DNA of 22,553 nucleotides from Eubacterium limosum (GCA_959020865.1 CAUEUD010000029.1:1-22553), one strand, 5' to 3'. Shown: positions 7,590-15,314, counted from the stretch's first letter. A program made the numbers and translations. Notes: a model not told the origin generated them from the letters alone.

Positions 7590-8060
7590 ATGACAGATAA
7601 AACCGTTGACCAAGTTGAAAAAACCGAACAGAGGCTGTACGGACTGTGGAAAAAATCCAACGACCGAATCGTCTCAAAGGACATAAAAGCCCTTTCCGAG
7701 GCGTACCGCGTGGCCGTGGCCCAGGTGGATACAGTACTGCCCTTCTTTGTGCTTTCACAAAACTACAACGCGCAGACCCGGGATTTCGAGCTGTTTATCG
7801 GCAGCGTGTATGAGCGGGACGGCCTGGAGACGCTCACTCTGCCAGCGGGCATCTATGCAAGAATGACAGTCCGCCCCTGGCTCAAGTGCCTGTGGGGCCC
7901 TGCCATCGGTGCGGCCAAGCGCTTTTTCTATACCCACTGGCTGCCCGGGAGCCCTTACGAAGCCATGAATATGGAGTATGAGTGCCACACAGAAAAAAGC
8001 CTTGGCAGGAATCCGGAAATTGAGCTGTTTTTTGCGGTTGAAAAGAAAGCGGTCCTGTAG
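7590..8060 (+). CDS. GyrI-like effector-binding domain protein
   Basis: A 156-residue soluble protein resembling the stand-alone GyrI/AraC effector-binding (SOUL-like) fold: an N-terminal strand-helix unit (RLYGLWKKSND, about 15-25), a central strand pair ending in ELFIGSVYE (about 67-75), then TLPAGIYARMTVRP (about 82-95), a long helix (IGAAKRFFYTHWLPGS) and a final strand IELFFAVEKK. Such proteins bind small hydrophobic molecules, as in BmrR and Rob; a few hydrolyse or inhibit targets such as DNA gyrase. There is no DNA-binding domain, so it is not a regulator by itself. GGAGGG at 7577-7582 precedes the ATG. Next gene starts 116 bases downstream with no terminator seen. Exact function unknown. 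Confidence 0.7.
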   Translation: MTDKTVDQVEKTEQRLYGLWKKSNDRIVSKDIKALSEAYRVAVAQVDTVLPFFVLSQNYNAQTRDFELFIGSVYERDGLETLTLPAGIYARMTVRPWLKCLWGPAIGAAKRFFYTHWLPGSPYEAMNMEYECHTEKSLGRNPEIELFFAVEKKAVL

Positions 8061-8176
8061 AAAGCTGCCAAAAAGAAATGTAAAATGTTTTGCGAGGTTC
8101 ATATCAATATTATCGCGAGAGAAGCCAGAAGGCAATATTTTGGAACTGAGAAAAGGAAAGCAAAAAGGAGATTAAC

Positions 8177-9277
8177 ATGTCAATCGCATATCAGGCAGCC
8201 TTTTGGCTGAGAAACATCTGTGACAGTGACCTGGAGGGCATCCAGCACGCCCTCGGGCCAGGAGAGGATATTCTAGCCGGGCTGCGTGGGTTTCGTGCTT
8301 TTTTAGAAGGCCTGTACCAGGATTATACGTCCTTCGAGACCTCTGCGGCCGAGCGTTTGCCGACCAAAATCGGCATCATGGCTGACGATCTGGAAAATTA
8401 CCATCATCTGACTGAAACACTGGACTGCCTGCACGCCGTGGCCCGGGCCGGTATTCTGGAAACCCAGGAGGGTAAGCCCTGCCTGGCCGTTCAAAAGGGC
8501 GCGCTGAAAAAGCAGTTCAAAAAATCTGTGGCCGTTCCCTTAGAGATGCTGGAGAAGCACGGCTTCAGCTTTGAATACCGGAAGCAGGGGCGCGGGGCAG
8601 CCACCTACCGGCAGTGCACTGAGCTCAGGGCTGCCTTTCCAGACTGCCCTGGGCTGGTGGGCGCTGTAAAGTACTTTACAGAACGCCTGGGCGAGAAAAA
8701 TGTCCGGGAGGACTACGCCAAAACAGACGTGCTTTTTTACACTGCGGACTATGACAGCGCGCTGTTAAGCGCGGCGACAGGGAGAAGGGCTTTGTCGCCC
8801 GAAAGGCCTGGTATTATGCGTACCCTGGGCGCCCGGCAGGCCCTGTGGCCGCCAGTTCTGGACGCGCTGTGCGGGGAACTGTCACTGGGAACAGACCTCT
8901 CTCTGAACCCCTATGTTTTTCCAAACTGGAACGTCAGATTTCTCAGGCAAAAGAAAACCGTCTGCACCTTTAGCATCGGAGTAGACACGCTGTCGGTGAG
9001 GCTGCCGCTGTCCTGCGGCCTGGCCCGCGAGCTGATCCTGGACAGGGCAAGCCTGCCCCAGAGGCTCCGGGATTGTGTTGAGAGCTTTGGCTGTGTCGGA
9101 TGCGGAAAATGCGAGAATGAACGCAACATCGAGGTAGTAGACGGGATTCGGCTGTGTACACTGGGCTACAGCAATTTTGCCACAGAGGATTCAAGAATGA
9201 TGGCTGTGACGCTTACCTCTGGTGAGGATCTGGCAGTCCTGCTGTCTCTGGTCCGCCGGGCTGCGGAGGAACGGTAA
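8177..9277 (+). CDS. uncharacterised protein with C-terminal Cys cluster
   Basis: A 366-residue soluble protein that I do not recognise. The N-terminal half is helical and charged. About residues 245-280 look like mixed beta strands (NWNVRFLRQKKTVCTFSIG, then SVRLPLSCGL). The C-terminus has CVGCGKC (Cys306, Cys309, Cys312) plus Cys327 in IRLCTLGYSNF, four cysteines suited to a zinc ribbon or, less likely, an Fe-S site; the spacing is unlike a [4Fe-4S] ferredoxin. The ATG has AAAAAGGAG about 8 bases upstream. The next gene begins 2 bases after the stop, so the two are in one operon. Codon use and GC are like the neighbours, giving no sign of recent transfer. Confidence 0.75.
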   Translation: MSIAYQAAFWLRNICDSDLEGIQHALGPGEDILAGLRGFRAFLEGLYQDYTSFETSAAERLPTKIGIMADDLENYHHLTETLDCLHAVARAGILETQEGKPCLAVQKGALKKQFKKSVAVPLEMLEKHGFSFEYRKQGRGAATYRQCTELRAAFPDCPGLVGAVKYFTERLGEKNVREDYAKTDVLFYTADYDSALLSAATGRRALSPERPGIMRTLGARQALWPPVLDALCGELSLGTDLSLNPYVFPNWNVRFLRQKKTVCTFSIGVDTLSVRLPLSCGLARELILDRASLPQRLRDCVESFGCVGCGKCENERNIEVVDGIRLCTLGYSNFATEDSRMMAVTLTSGEDLAVLLSLVRRAAEER

Positions 9278-9279
9278 TT

Positions 9280-9951
9280 GTGAAAAAAACGGTGCATAAG
9301 ACAAAATATCTGTGGATAACTTTACTCTGCTTTGGAGCGTTTATGCTGGAGCTGCTCTCGATTTTCGGCATCGAAAGCGCGCTGCTCGGGGTGGATGTTG
9401 GGCATTACACCGCAGCCCAGCGGAGCGTCCACAGCCTCATCACCGCGGGTTTGTGGGCAGTGTTTATGATTGTGGTGGTGGGCTGGACGCGCAGAAGCGA
9501 CGGTTTTCCGGAGCGTGTGGACAAATCGGTCAGAATTCCGGCCCGGGACTGGGCCTTTGCGCTGGTCTGCCTGGCCGGCTGTAAGGTCATGACCTTTATG
9601 GACTGGCACACTCTCAAGGTGATCGGTGAAGCCCAAAACAAGGATGCTTTCCAGTTTCTGGCCCAGTATATCTACTACCTGCTGGAGGTGGGCCTGGTAC
9701 TGCTGATCATCATTTACGGACAGAAAGCCGTCGAGACGCTTTTAAAAAGAAAAAGTGGGGTTCCCTTTGGCGGTATCCTGCTGGCCCTGACCTGGGGTGC
9801 CTTCCATTTTGTATCCCGGGGAGCAGGCCTTGAGCTCTGGAACGGCGTCTCCTGCATGATTTTTTCAATTCTGAGTGGCTTCATGTACTTGAAGGTCGGG
9901 CGCAGGCCGCTTTACAGCTATGTTTTAATCGCTGTGGGGTACCTGCCGTAG
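9280..9951 (+). CDS. polytopic membrane protein, possibly CPBP-like
   Basis: A 223-residue membrane protein with about six hydrophobic helices. Two segments recall CPBP (CAAX-processing/bacteriocin-immunity) proteins: YLLEVGLVLLIII (Glu136) and LTWGAFHFVSRG (His176). The usual EExxxR motif is not complete, so protease function is doubtful and the family call is tentative. It starts with GTG; GGAGGA at 9265-9270 lies 9 bases upstream inside the previous gene, and the 2-base gap argues for translational coupling with the Cys-cluster protein. A sugar O-acetyltransferase gene follows 27 bases downstream. If the CPBP relation is right it may act in peptide modification or self-immunity; otherwise an uncharacterised membrane partner. 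Confidence 0.7.
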   Translation: MKKTVHKTKYLWITLLCFGAFMLELLSIFGIESALLGVDVGHYTAAQRSVHSLITAGLWAVFMIVVVGWTRRSDGFPERVDKSVRIPARDWAFALVCLAGCKVMTFMDWHTLKVIGEAQNKDAFQFLAQYIYYLLEVGLVLLIIIYGQKAVETLLKRKSGVPFGGILLALTWGAFHFVSRGAGLELWNGVSCMIFSILSGFMYLKVGRRPLYSYVLIAVGYLP

Positions 9952-9978
9952 AGAATAGAGCGAAATGAGGTAAACCAA

Positions 9979-10563
9979 ATGACTGAAAGAGAAAAAATGC
10001 TGGCGGGTGAGCTGTACGACTGCAGCGACCCGGAGCTGCTGGCGCAGTGGCACAAAGCCAAAGACCTGGTGCGGGCCTATAACCAGACAGCCTCAGAGAA
10101 CCTGGATGAGAAGGACCGGATTCTGACAGCTTTGCTGGGAAGGCGTGGCGTAAACCTGTGGATAACACCACCGTTTTTTGTGGATTACGGTGTCAACATT
10201 TGCTTTGGCGAGAATTGCGAAGTCAACATGAACTGCACCTTTCTGGACGACAATAGAATCGTCATCGGGGACAATGCCCTCATCGCGCCCAATGTCCAGA
10301 TCTACACGGCCTTTCATCCGGCCAGCGCGACGGACCGCTTCGGGCCCCCCAGGGAGGACGGGAGCTTTGCTTTCTGCAAGACCCAGACCGCGCCGGTTAT
10401 CATCGGCGATAATGTCTGGATCGGCGGTGGGGCCATTATCCTGCCCGGCGTCACCATTGGCGATAATGTGGTCATCGGTGCGGGCAGCGTGGTGACAAAG
10501 GATATTCCCTCAGATAAGGTTGCAATCGGAAGTCCCTGCCGGGCTGTACGGGAGAACATATGA
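9979..10563 (+). CDS. sugar O-acetyltransferase (maltose/galactoside acetyltransferase type)
   Basis: A 194-residue left-handed beta-helix acetyltransferase that transfers acetyl from acetyl-CoA to a sugar hydroxyl. The N-terminal Mac domain (residues 1-55) begins EREKMLAGELYDCSDPEL, followed by hexapeptide repeats (IVIGDNALIAPNVQ; VIIGDNVWIGGGAIILPGVT; IGDNVVIGAGSVVTKDIP). His113 in YTAFHP matches the catalytic His of LacA/Maa/NodL. The C-terminal PSDKVAIGSPCRAVREN loop is the standard end of the family. Length is typical. GAGG near 9967 serves as the ribosome binding site. Position downstream of two unknown genes suggests one operon, though Maa genes often sit alone. Actual sugar acceptor unknown. 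Confidence 0.9.
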   Translation: MTEREKMLAGELYDCSDPELLAQWHKAKDLVRAYNQTASENLDEKDRILTALLGRRGVNLWITPPFFVDYGVNICFGENCEVNMNCTFLDDNRIVIGDNALIAPNVQIYTAFHPASATDRFGPPREDGSFAFCKTQTAPVIIGDNVWIGGGAIILPGVTIGDNVVIGAGSVVTKDIPSDKVAIGSPCRAVRENI

Positions 10564-10687
10564 GTCTGGAGCCGTTCTGTCTGAAGCTGCGAATAGGCGG
10601 ATAGAGCGTTTTTTTGATAGGTTGTACTTTTGCTGTACTCCCCGCGGTATCATGGAAGAAAGAATACCTGTGAAGGAGGAACAGAAA

Positions 10688-10900
10688 ATGAAACCGCGGA
10701 AAACCATTAAAAAGAATTTCAGCCCGCTCCTGGCAGCGCTGCTGGTAACGCTCATGCTGGCGGTCATGATTTTGATGGTGGGCCTGATCGGCCGCTCCAT
10801 AAAGGATCAGCTATTGCACGCAGGCGATTTGCCTGAGGGAGAGATCGTCAGCCTCACAGAGGAAAGGTGTGCGGAGGCTGAAAAATGGAGTGTTTTATAA
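10688..10900 (+). CDS. small single-pass membrane protein
   Basis: A 70-residue protein with a Lys/Arg-rich start (KPRKTIKKN), one strongly hydrophobic helix at about 13-35 and an acidic outer tail (LPEGEIVSLTEERCAEAE). The topology by the positive-inside rule is N-in. AAGGAGGA at 10673-10680 with a 7-base gap to ATG strongly supports translation from 10688; an upstream in-frame extension to 10520 lacks such a site and overlaps the acetyltransferase gene. No family recognised. It ends just before a hairpin terminator that separates it from the GntR operon. Confidence 0.65.
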   Translation: MKPRKTIKKNFSPLLAALLVTLMLAVMILMVGLIGRSIKDQLLHAGDLPEGEIVSLTEERCAEAEKWSVL

Positions 10901-10952
10901 AAAACAATATTACTGAAAACTTCCGGCACTGTCGCAGGACAGCGATAGCACA

Positions 10953-10995
10953 AGGGTCTGCTGAAATCATTGCGATTTTGGCGGGCTCTTTTTTT
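10953..10995 (+). terminator. rho-independent terminator upstream of gntR
   Basis: Stem AGGGTCTGCT (10953-10962) with GGCGGGCTCT (10980-10989), ten pairs including four G-U, plus inner AAATC/GATTT pairs, then T(7) at 10989-10995. The weak pairs lower certainty. Confidence 0.55.
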
Positions 10996-11020
10996 ATTTA
11001 TGAAGAATTTCTTAAGGGTA

Positions 11021-11049
11021 TTGACAATCCGTTTGGATATGTGTATTAT
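11021..11049 (+). promoter_or_regulatory. sigma-A promoter of the gntR-ABC operon
   Basis: TTGACA (11021-11026), exact 17-base spacer, TATTAT (11044-11049). Transcription should begin near 11056, about 40 bases before the gntR ATG. Confidence 0.85.
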
Positions 11050-11084
11050 TGTATTAAGTTCTTAGTACAACAATACAGTAATAC
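11043..11084. promoter_or_regulatory. overlapping inverted repeats, probable GntR (YtrA-type) operator
   Basis: TTGTATTAAG (11049-11058), TT, CTTAGTACAA (11061-11070) form a 22-base dyad with one imperfect pair. A second dyad with a centre 4 bases away uses GTATTATTGTATT (11043-11055) and AATACAGTAATAC (11072-11084), one mismatch. They cover the -10 and start site, the expected position for autorepression by the GntR protein encoded just downstream. Confidence 0.65.
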
Positions 11085-11097
11085 AAAGGAGGACATT

Positions 11098-11466
11098 ATG
11101 GAATGGATCATTGATTCCGACCGGCCGGTATACAAACAGCTCATCGAGCAGATAGAACTCCGGATCGTTTCCGGTCTTTTCGCCCCGGGCGATAAATTGC
11201 CATCGGTCAGAGAAATGGCGGCAGAGGCTTCAGTCAATCCGAACACCATGCAGAAAGCACTTTCGGAGCTGGAGCGGACAGGCCTTGTATATGCGCAGCG
11301 GACAAGCGGCAGATTCATAACGGAGGATAATAAAATGATACAGGAAACAAAGGAAAATTTAGCGATCAAGGAAATTGAAAACTTCCTCGAAAAAATGGAA
11401 AAGCTCGGATTTAAGAAAGAGGATATCATCACACTGATGGAACGTGAGGATAAGGAGGGAAAATAA
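11098..11466 (+). CDS. GntR family transcriptional regulator, YtrA subfamily
   Basis: A 122-residue regulator with an N-terminal winged helix of the GntR type (residues about 8-75: PVYKQLIEQIELRIVSG, GDKLPSVREMAAEASVNPN, MQKALSELERTGLVYAQRTSG) and a short helical C-terminus without an effector domain, the hallmark of YtrA-subfamily repressors that control ABC operons. A longer reading from 10885 exists but would read through the terminator and promoter; ATG 11098 has AAAGGAGG 5-6 bases upstream and gives the normal length. The stop codon overlaps the ATP-binding gene by one base (TAATG), so the operon is translationally coupled. Likely autorepressor through the dyads at 11043-11084. In Bacillus such systems respond to cell-wall-targeting antibiotics; the inducer here is unknown. 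Confidence 0.92.
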   Translation: MEWIIDSDRPVYKQLIEQIELRIVSGLFAPGDKLPSVREMAAEASVNPNTMQKALSELERTGLVYAQRTSGRFITEDNKMIQETKENLAIKEIENFLEKMEKLGFKKEDIITLMEREDKEGK

Positions 11467-12164
11467 TGAACCCAATTTTAGAATGCATTGACCTGACAAA
11501 GAAATTCGGCACCAAGGAAGCCTTGTCCGAAGTGAACTGTCAGCTTCCAAGAGGCCGTATCATCGGGCTTTTAGGCCCCAACGGCAGCGGCAAGACCACA
11601 CTCATCAAGACAGCGACCGGGCTGCTGACCCCCACGTCCGGACAACTCCTGGTGGCGGGCATGGCTCCCTCAGTCGAGACCAAGAAGATTGTGTCCTATC
11701 TGCCAGACCGCACCTATTTAAGCGACTGGATGACCGTTACCCAGCTCATCGCCTTCTTTGATGATTTCTACGATGATTTTAACAGCGTGAAGGCCTACAA
11801 TATGATCAGCGACCTGGGTATCGACACCAAGGACCGCATCAAGACCATGTCCAAGGGGACCAAGGAAAAGGTTCAGCTGATCCTGGTCATGAGCCGCGAC
11901 GCAGAGCTGTATCTCCTGGATGAGCCCATCGGCGGGGTCGACCCGGCCGCGCGGGATTACATTCTGGGAACCATCATTACCAATTATAACGAAAACGCGA
12001 CCGTGGTCATCTCGACCCATCTGATCGCGGATATTGAAAAGGTGCTGGACGAGGTGGTGTTCATCAACCAGGGACGCATCGTCATGAATGCCAGCGTGGA
12101 TGAAATCAGAGAAAAACAGCATAAATCCGTGGATGAGCTGTTTAGAGAGGTGTTCAAATGTTAG
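11466..12164 (+). CDS. ABC transporter ATP-binding protein (YtrB-like)
   Basis: A 232-residue nucleotide-binding subunit. Walker A GPNGSGKTT (37-45), the signature region MSKGTKEKVQ (128-137, with Lys in place of the usual second Ser/Gly), Walker B LYLLDEP (148-154) with D-loop GGVDP, and the H-loop STHLI with His185 are all present. The length and C-terminal VDELFREVF end fit export-type ABC ATPases of YtrA-regulated operons. Its start overlaps the gntR stop and its end overlaps the permease start by 7 bases, so the three genes form one translational unit. It should energise the adjacent membrane subunit; the cargo is not evident. Confidence 0.93.
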   Translation: MNPILECIDLTKKFGTKEALSEVNCQLPRGRIIGLLGPNGSGKTTLIKTATGLLTPTSGQLLVAGMAPSVETKKIVSYLPDRTYLSDWMTVTQLIAFFDDFYDDFNSVKAYNMISDLGIDTKDRIKTMSKGTKEKVQLILVMSRDAELYLLDEPIGGVDPAARDYILGTIITNYNENATVVISTHLIADIEKVLDEVVFINQGRIVMNASVDEIREKQHKSVDELFREVFKC

Positions 12165-12964
12165 GAAAACTCATGAAATATGAAATCAAGGGAACGGCCC
12201 GCCTGCTGCTGCCCGTCTACGCGGCGCTGCTGGCCATGACCCTGATTAATAAAATATTCCTGTCCATCAACTCAGAGGCCACAGGCTTCATCATGACAAC
12301 CGGTATCAGTATGGCGCTCTACGTCTGTATCATCATTGCTCTGGTAGTCATGACCTTTATTGTCATCATTCAGCGTTTTTATAAAAACCTGATGACCGAC
12401 GAGGGCTATCTGATGTTTACGCTTCCTGTGCCTACCTGGCAGCAGATTGTCTCCAAGCTGGTCATTGCCCTGATGTGGACCTTTGTGTGCGGTATTGTCA
12501 TCATGCTGTCCATTATGATTCTGGCCATCGACGGCGCCAGCCTGCAGTATATGGGCGAGTTTTTCCAGGAACTGGGGCGCGCCTTCAACTCACCAGAGGG
12601 CGGACAGGCGGCCCTGATTCTGATCGAGCTGTTTATTCTGATGATCGTTGGCGTTTGCTGCAATGTTCTTCAGGTGTATACCTCCATCTCAGTGGGCCAG
12701 CTCTTCGGCAAGCATAAGATCATCGGCGCTTTTGTGACCTACATTGCCATCAACATCATCCTGCAGATTATTTTTACAGTGATGACTGTCAGCTTTGCTT
12801 TAACCGCAGACACCAGTATGCTCAACGCGTTTTTCAACAACATGGACCCTGTGACCGCAGTCAACTGGATGCTGAACATTGGAACCCTGGGCAACCTGAT
12901 CCTGTCAGCCATCTATTTTGTCGTCACTAACTACATCCTGAAAAATAAACTCAACCTGGAATAA
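12158..12964 (+). CDS. ABC transporter permease
   Basis: A 268-residue membrane protein with about six helices in the arrangement of ABC-2-type permeases. It begins with a short amphipathic stretch (GKLMKYEIKGTARL), which usually contacts the ATPase, and ends KNKLNLE. A periplasm-facing loop between helices holds the acidic GEFFQELGRAFNSPEGG segment. The ATG at 12158 overlaps the ATPase stop by seven bases. There is one permease per ATPase, so a homodimer is likely. No substrate-binding or accessory gene follows. The operon ends at a bidirectional terminator shared with the convergent MATE gene. Confidence 0.88.
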   Translation: MLGKLMKYEIKGTARLLLPVYAALLAMTLINKIFLSINSEATGFIMTTGISMALYVCIIIALVVMTFIVIIQRFYKNLMTDEGYLMFTLPVPTWQQIVSKLVIALMWTFVCGIVIMLSIMILAIDGASLQYMGEFFQELGRAFNSPEGGQAALILIELFILMIVGVCCNVLQVYTSISVGQLFGKHKIIGAFVTYIAINIILQIIFTVMTVSFALTADTSMLNAFFNNMDPVTAVNWMLNIGTLGNLILSAIYFVVTNYILKNKLNLE

Positions 12965-12979
12965 TCCAGACAGAAACTT

Positions 12980-13020
12980 AAAACCCCGGTATGATCTGCA
13001 ATAGACCGTACCGGGGTTTT
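12980..13020. terminator. bidirectional terminator carrying the GGTACGGTCT-type core
   Basis: Outer stem AAAACCCCGGTA (12980-12991) with TACCGGGGTTTT (13009-13020), plus an inner extension GATCT/AGACC with one mismatch. The core GGTATGATCT...AGACCGTACC is a diverged copy of the hairpins at 2014 and 17531. Between the convergent ABC operon and MATE gene. Confidence 0.9.
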
Positions 13021-13122
13021 GCCGTTAAATGAAAGAGTGAAGTTTTCATTCGTTGAAAGTGAATAGCGGATAGTTATAGAGCAAATTCGCTGCAGCTAAA
13101 ACTATCAATTATCAACTGTATC
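13021..13122. other. intergenic stretch with short dyad, no gene seen
   Basis: Contains GATAGTT (13069-13075) and AACTATC (13100-13106) as inverted arms, followed by an AT-rich ATCAATTATCAAC run of the kind found in small dispersed repeats. No coding sequence or RNA recognised. Confidence 0.35.
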
Positions 13123-14532
13123 CTACTCCACCGCCTCAGCTTCCGCTTCTAAAACCGGCGCGGCGTCGGGAATGGGGCGTATCTTCTGGTTGATAATGCG
13201 CCTCAGGAAAGCAGCGCTGAAGAGGACCGAAGCGATCTCGGCAATGGGGAAGGACCACCAGATGGCGTCCAGATTGCCGGTGAGGGACAGCAGATAGGCC
13301 GCGGGCAGCAGCACCACCAGCTGGCGTGCCACCGAGACGATCAGGCTCAGCACTGCGTTGCCCAGAGCCTGGAACACGGACAGCGAGATGATACAGAAGC
13401 CTGCGAACAGAAAGCTCAGGCTGATGATCCGCAGCGCCACTGTGCCGATGGCCAGCATATCCGGCGAGGCGTTAAAAATGGACAGAAGCGCGCCTGGGAA
13501 GAGCTGAAATACCAGGAAGCCAAGGATCATGAGCCCCACAGCGTACAGCATGCTCAGCTTGATAGTTTTGACGAGCCGGTCTTTTTTCTGGGCGCCGTAA
13601 TTGTAGGCAATGATGGGCACCATGCCATTGTTCAGGCCCATGACCGGCATAAAGATAAAGCTCTGGAGCTTGAAGTAAACCCCAAAAACCGCTGTGGCCG
13701 TAGAGGTAAAGGCCAGCAGGATCTTGTTCATGCCAAAGGTCATAACCGAGGTGATGGACGCCATGATGATGGATGGCACGCCCACCGCATAAATGCGCCG
13801 GATGGTGCCGCCGTTTGGCCTGAAGCCCCGGAGCTTCAGGGTGAGCTCATGGTTTTTCTTAAGGTTCAGAATACAGGCGAACAGCATGGCCACCACTTGG
13901 CCGATCACTGTCGCGGCGGCTGCACCGGCCACCCCCATTTTCGGGAAGCCAAAGAGCCCGAAGATCATGATGGGGTCCAGAATCAGGTTGATGATGGCCC
14001 CGGTGGTCTGGGTGCACATGGTGAGCAGCGTCTTGCCCGTGGCCTGAAGCAGGCGTTCAAAGGTAATCTGCCCGAAAATGCCAAAGGAAACCACAGAGCA
14101 GATCGTCAGATACTGGGTGCCGTAATCCACGATTTCACCAATGTTTGTCTGAGTCTCAAAGAAAAAGCGGGTAAAGAAAAGTCCAAAGATAACGAAAGCC
14201 AGAGAGCTGAGGACTGCCAGGAAAACCCCGTTGTTGGCCGCGCGGTTGGCCTCTGTAAAATTTTTCTCGCCCAGACTTTTGGACAACAGAGCGTTGATCC
14301 CCACGCCTGTGCCTGTGGCGATGGCGATCATCAGGTTCTGTACCGGGAAGGCCAGCGATACAGCGGTCAGTGCGTTCTCACTGATCATGGATACAAACAT
14401 GCTGTCCACAATGTTGTAAAGCGCCTGAACCAGCATGGAAATCATCATAGGCAGGGCCATAGTGACCAACAGGCGGTTGACCGGCATGACGCCCATTTTG
14501 TTTTCCCCGGCCGGGTAAGTCTCTTGACGCAT
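13123..14532 (-). CDS. MATE family multidrug/Na+ efflux transporter
   Basis: A 469-residue transporter with twelve hydrophobic helices in two six-helix MatE halves, the family's usual size. Recognisable parts: MALPMMISMLVQALYNIVDS (about 24-43), the VSLAFPVQNLMIAIATG-type helix, GINALLSKSLGEKN, and in the second half GLNNGMVPIIAYNYGAQ and QALGNAVLSLIV. MATE pumps export cationic drugs, dyes or metabolites against Na+ or H+. An open frame runs back to 14655, but that part would include the promoter; ATG 14532 has AAAGGAG (complement of 14541-14547) 8 bases upstream. Expressed from a perfect sigma-A promoter with a structured 88-base leader; divergent from the DUF2284 gene. Confidence 0.93.
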   Translation of the reverse strand: MRQETYPAGENKMGVMPVNRLLVTMALPMMISMLVQALYNIVDSMFVSMISENALTAVSLAFPVQNLMIAIATGTGVGINALLSKSLGEKNFTEANRAANNGVFLAVLSSLAFVIFGLFFTRFFFETQTNIGEIVDYGTQYLTICSVVSFGIFGQITFERLLQATGKTLLTMCTQTTGAIINLILDPIMIFGLFGFPKMGVAGAAAATVIGQVVAMLFACILNLKKNHELTLKLRGFRPNGGTIRRIYAVGVPSIIMASITSVMTFGMNKILLAFTSTATAVFGVYFKLQSFIFMPVMGLNNGMVPIIAYNYGAQKKDRLVKTIKLSMLYAVGLMILGFLVFQLFPGALLSIFNASPDMLAIGTVALRIISLSFLFAGFCIISLSVFQALGNAVLSLIVSVARQLVVLLPAAYLLSLTGNLDAIWWSFPIAEIASVLFSAAFLRRIINQKIRPIPDAAPVLEAEAEAVE

Positions 14533-14580
14533 AAAGATCACTCCTTTTTGAATATAAATTAATTTTTCACAAAATGAATA

Positions 14581-14618
14581 GCAGTGCCCACCTCTGCACA
14601 ACGGAGATATCACACTGC
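14581..14618 (-). promoter_or_regulatory. hairpin in the leader of the MATE mRNA
   Basis: On the minus strand GCAGTG (14613-14618) pairs with CACTGC (14581-14586), and inside ATCTC (14604-14608) pairs with GAGGT (14590-14594). It starts right at the predicted 5' end of the transcript. No known riboswitch class recognised. Confidence 0.45.
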
Positions 14619-14626
14619 CTGTTACT

Positions 14627-14655
14627 ATTATAATAATTGCCGATTTTAATGTCAA
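14627..14655 (-). promoter_or_regulatory. perfect-consensus sigma-A promoter for the MATE gene
   Basis: Minus strand TTGACA (14650-14655), exactly 17 bases, TATAAT (14627-14632). A full consensus match predicts high strength unless repressed. Confidence 0.9.
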
Positions 14656-14663
14656 TAAATGAA

Positions 14664-14676
14664 GGACAGACTGTCC
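14664..14676. promoter_or_regulatory. 13-base palindrome upstream of the MATE promoter
   Basis: GGACAG-A-CTGTCC is a perfect dyad 8 bases upstream of the MATE -35 and about 37 bases before the DUF2284 -10. Possible operator for one or both divergent genes; the binding protein is not known. Confidence 0.45.
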
Positions 14677-14712
14677 GCCGTTTGCAAAATATGAATACGT
14701 TTAAGAAAGACA

Positions 14713-14721
14713 TGTTACAAT
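14713..14721 (+). promoter_or_regulatory. extended -10 promoter for the DUF2284 gene
   Basis: TGT followed by TACAAT (14716-14721), 44 bases before the ATG. No matching -35 at the right distance. Confidence 0.5.
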
Positions 14722-14765
14722 AACAGAGAAAAATCAGAAATGACGCATAAAGGAAGAGGAAAATT

Positions 14766-15305
14766 ATGAACGAAGCATTGCGAGCGATGGTAGAGGCCTG
14801 CGATTTTGAGGAAACCGTGGCCGTTGACCCCGGACAGATTCACATCACCCAGGACGTCAGGGATGCCTGCGCCAAAAATGACTGTGGCCATTACGGCCAG
14901 AATTATATGTGCCCGCCGGCCGTCGGTGATCTGGACCACTACCGCGAGGTGGTGAGCCACTACACAAACGGGCTGCTGTTTTCACAGGTGTACCGGTTCA
15001 AAAACCGGCAGGATTACCGCCGGATGAACGAGATTATGGCCGGATTTGAAAAAACTGTGGAGAAGCTGCACCGCGCTATCCGCAAATCCGATTTGGAGGG
15101 GACTGTCTTTTCAGCGGGCTGCTGCACCATCTGTAAGGAATGCGGCATCCTGACCGACGAGCCCTGCCGCTTCCCCGATGAGGCCATGCCCTCACTGGAG
15201 GCGTCCGGCATCGACGTGGTTCAGCTCACCAAAGATACCGGCCTGGTCTACAATAATGGGCCCAAAACCATGACCATCATCGGCCTTATTTTATACAACG
15301 AATAA
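14766..15305 (+). CDS. DUF2284 predicted metal-binding protein
   Basis: A 179-residue Cys-rich soluble protein of the DUF2284 family, common in strict anaerobes. The cysteines lie in two groups: Cys35, Cys40 and Cys49 (CAKNDCGHYGQNYMCPP) and Cys119, 120, 123, 126 and 134 (GCCTICKECGILTDEPC), followed by the conserved FPDEAMPSLEASGIDV stretch. The second group resembles a ferredoxin-like Fe-S or zinc site. The function of the family is unknown; a role in redox or metal handling is an inference. AGGAAGAGG lies upstream of the ATG. Monocistronic: own promoter and own terminator. Divergent from the MATE pump, with a palindrome in between, so the two may share control. Confidence 0.9.
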   Translation: MNEALRAMVEACDFEETVAVDPGQIHITQDVRDACAKNDCGHYGQNYMCPPAVGDLDHYREVVSHYTNGLLFSQVYRFKNRQDYRRMNEIMAGFEKTVEKLHRAIRKSDLEGTVFSAGCCTICKECGILTDEPCRFPDEAMPSLEASGIDVVQLTKDTGLVYNNGPKTMTIIGLILYNE

Positions 15306-15314
15306 AAACTTAAG

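Noticed and set aside
7978..8175. 65-codon frame bridging the GyrI-like and Cys-cluster genes
   Set aside because: Mostly overlaps the 3' end of a better supported gene, and its basic, low-complexity product matches nothing.
13849..14562. Plus-strand frame of 237 codons opposite the MATE gene
   Set aside because: Low-complexity His/Gly/Asp-rich translation typical of antisense to membrane protein genes.
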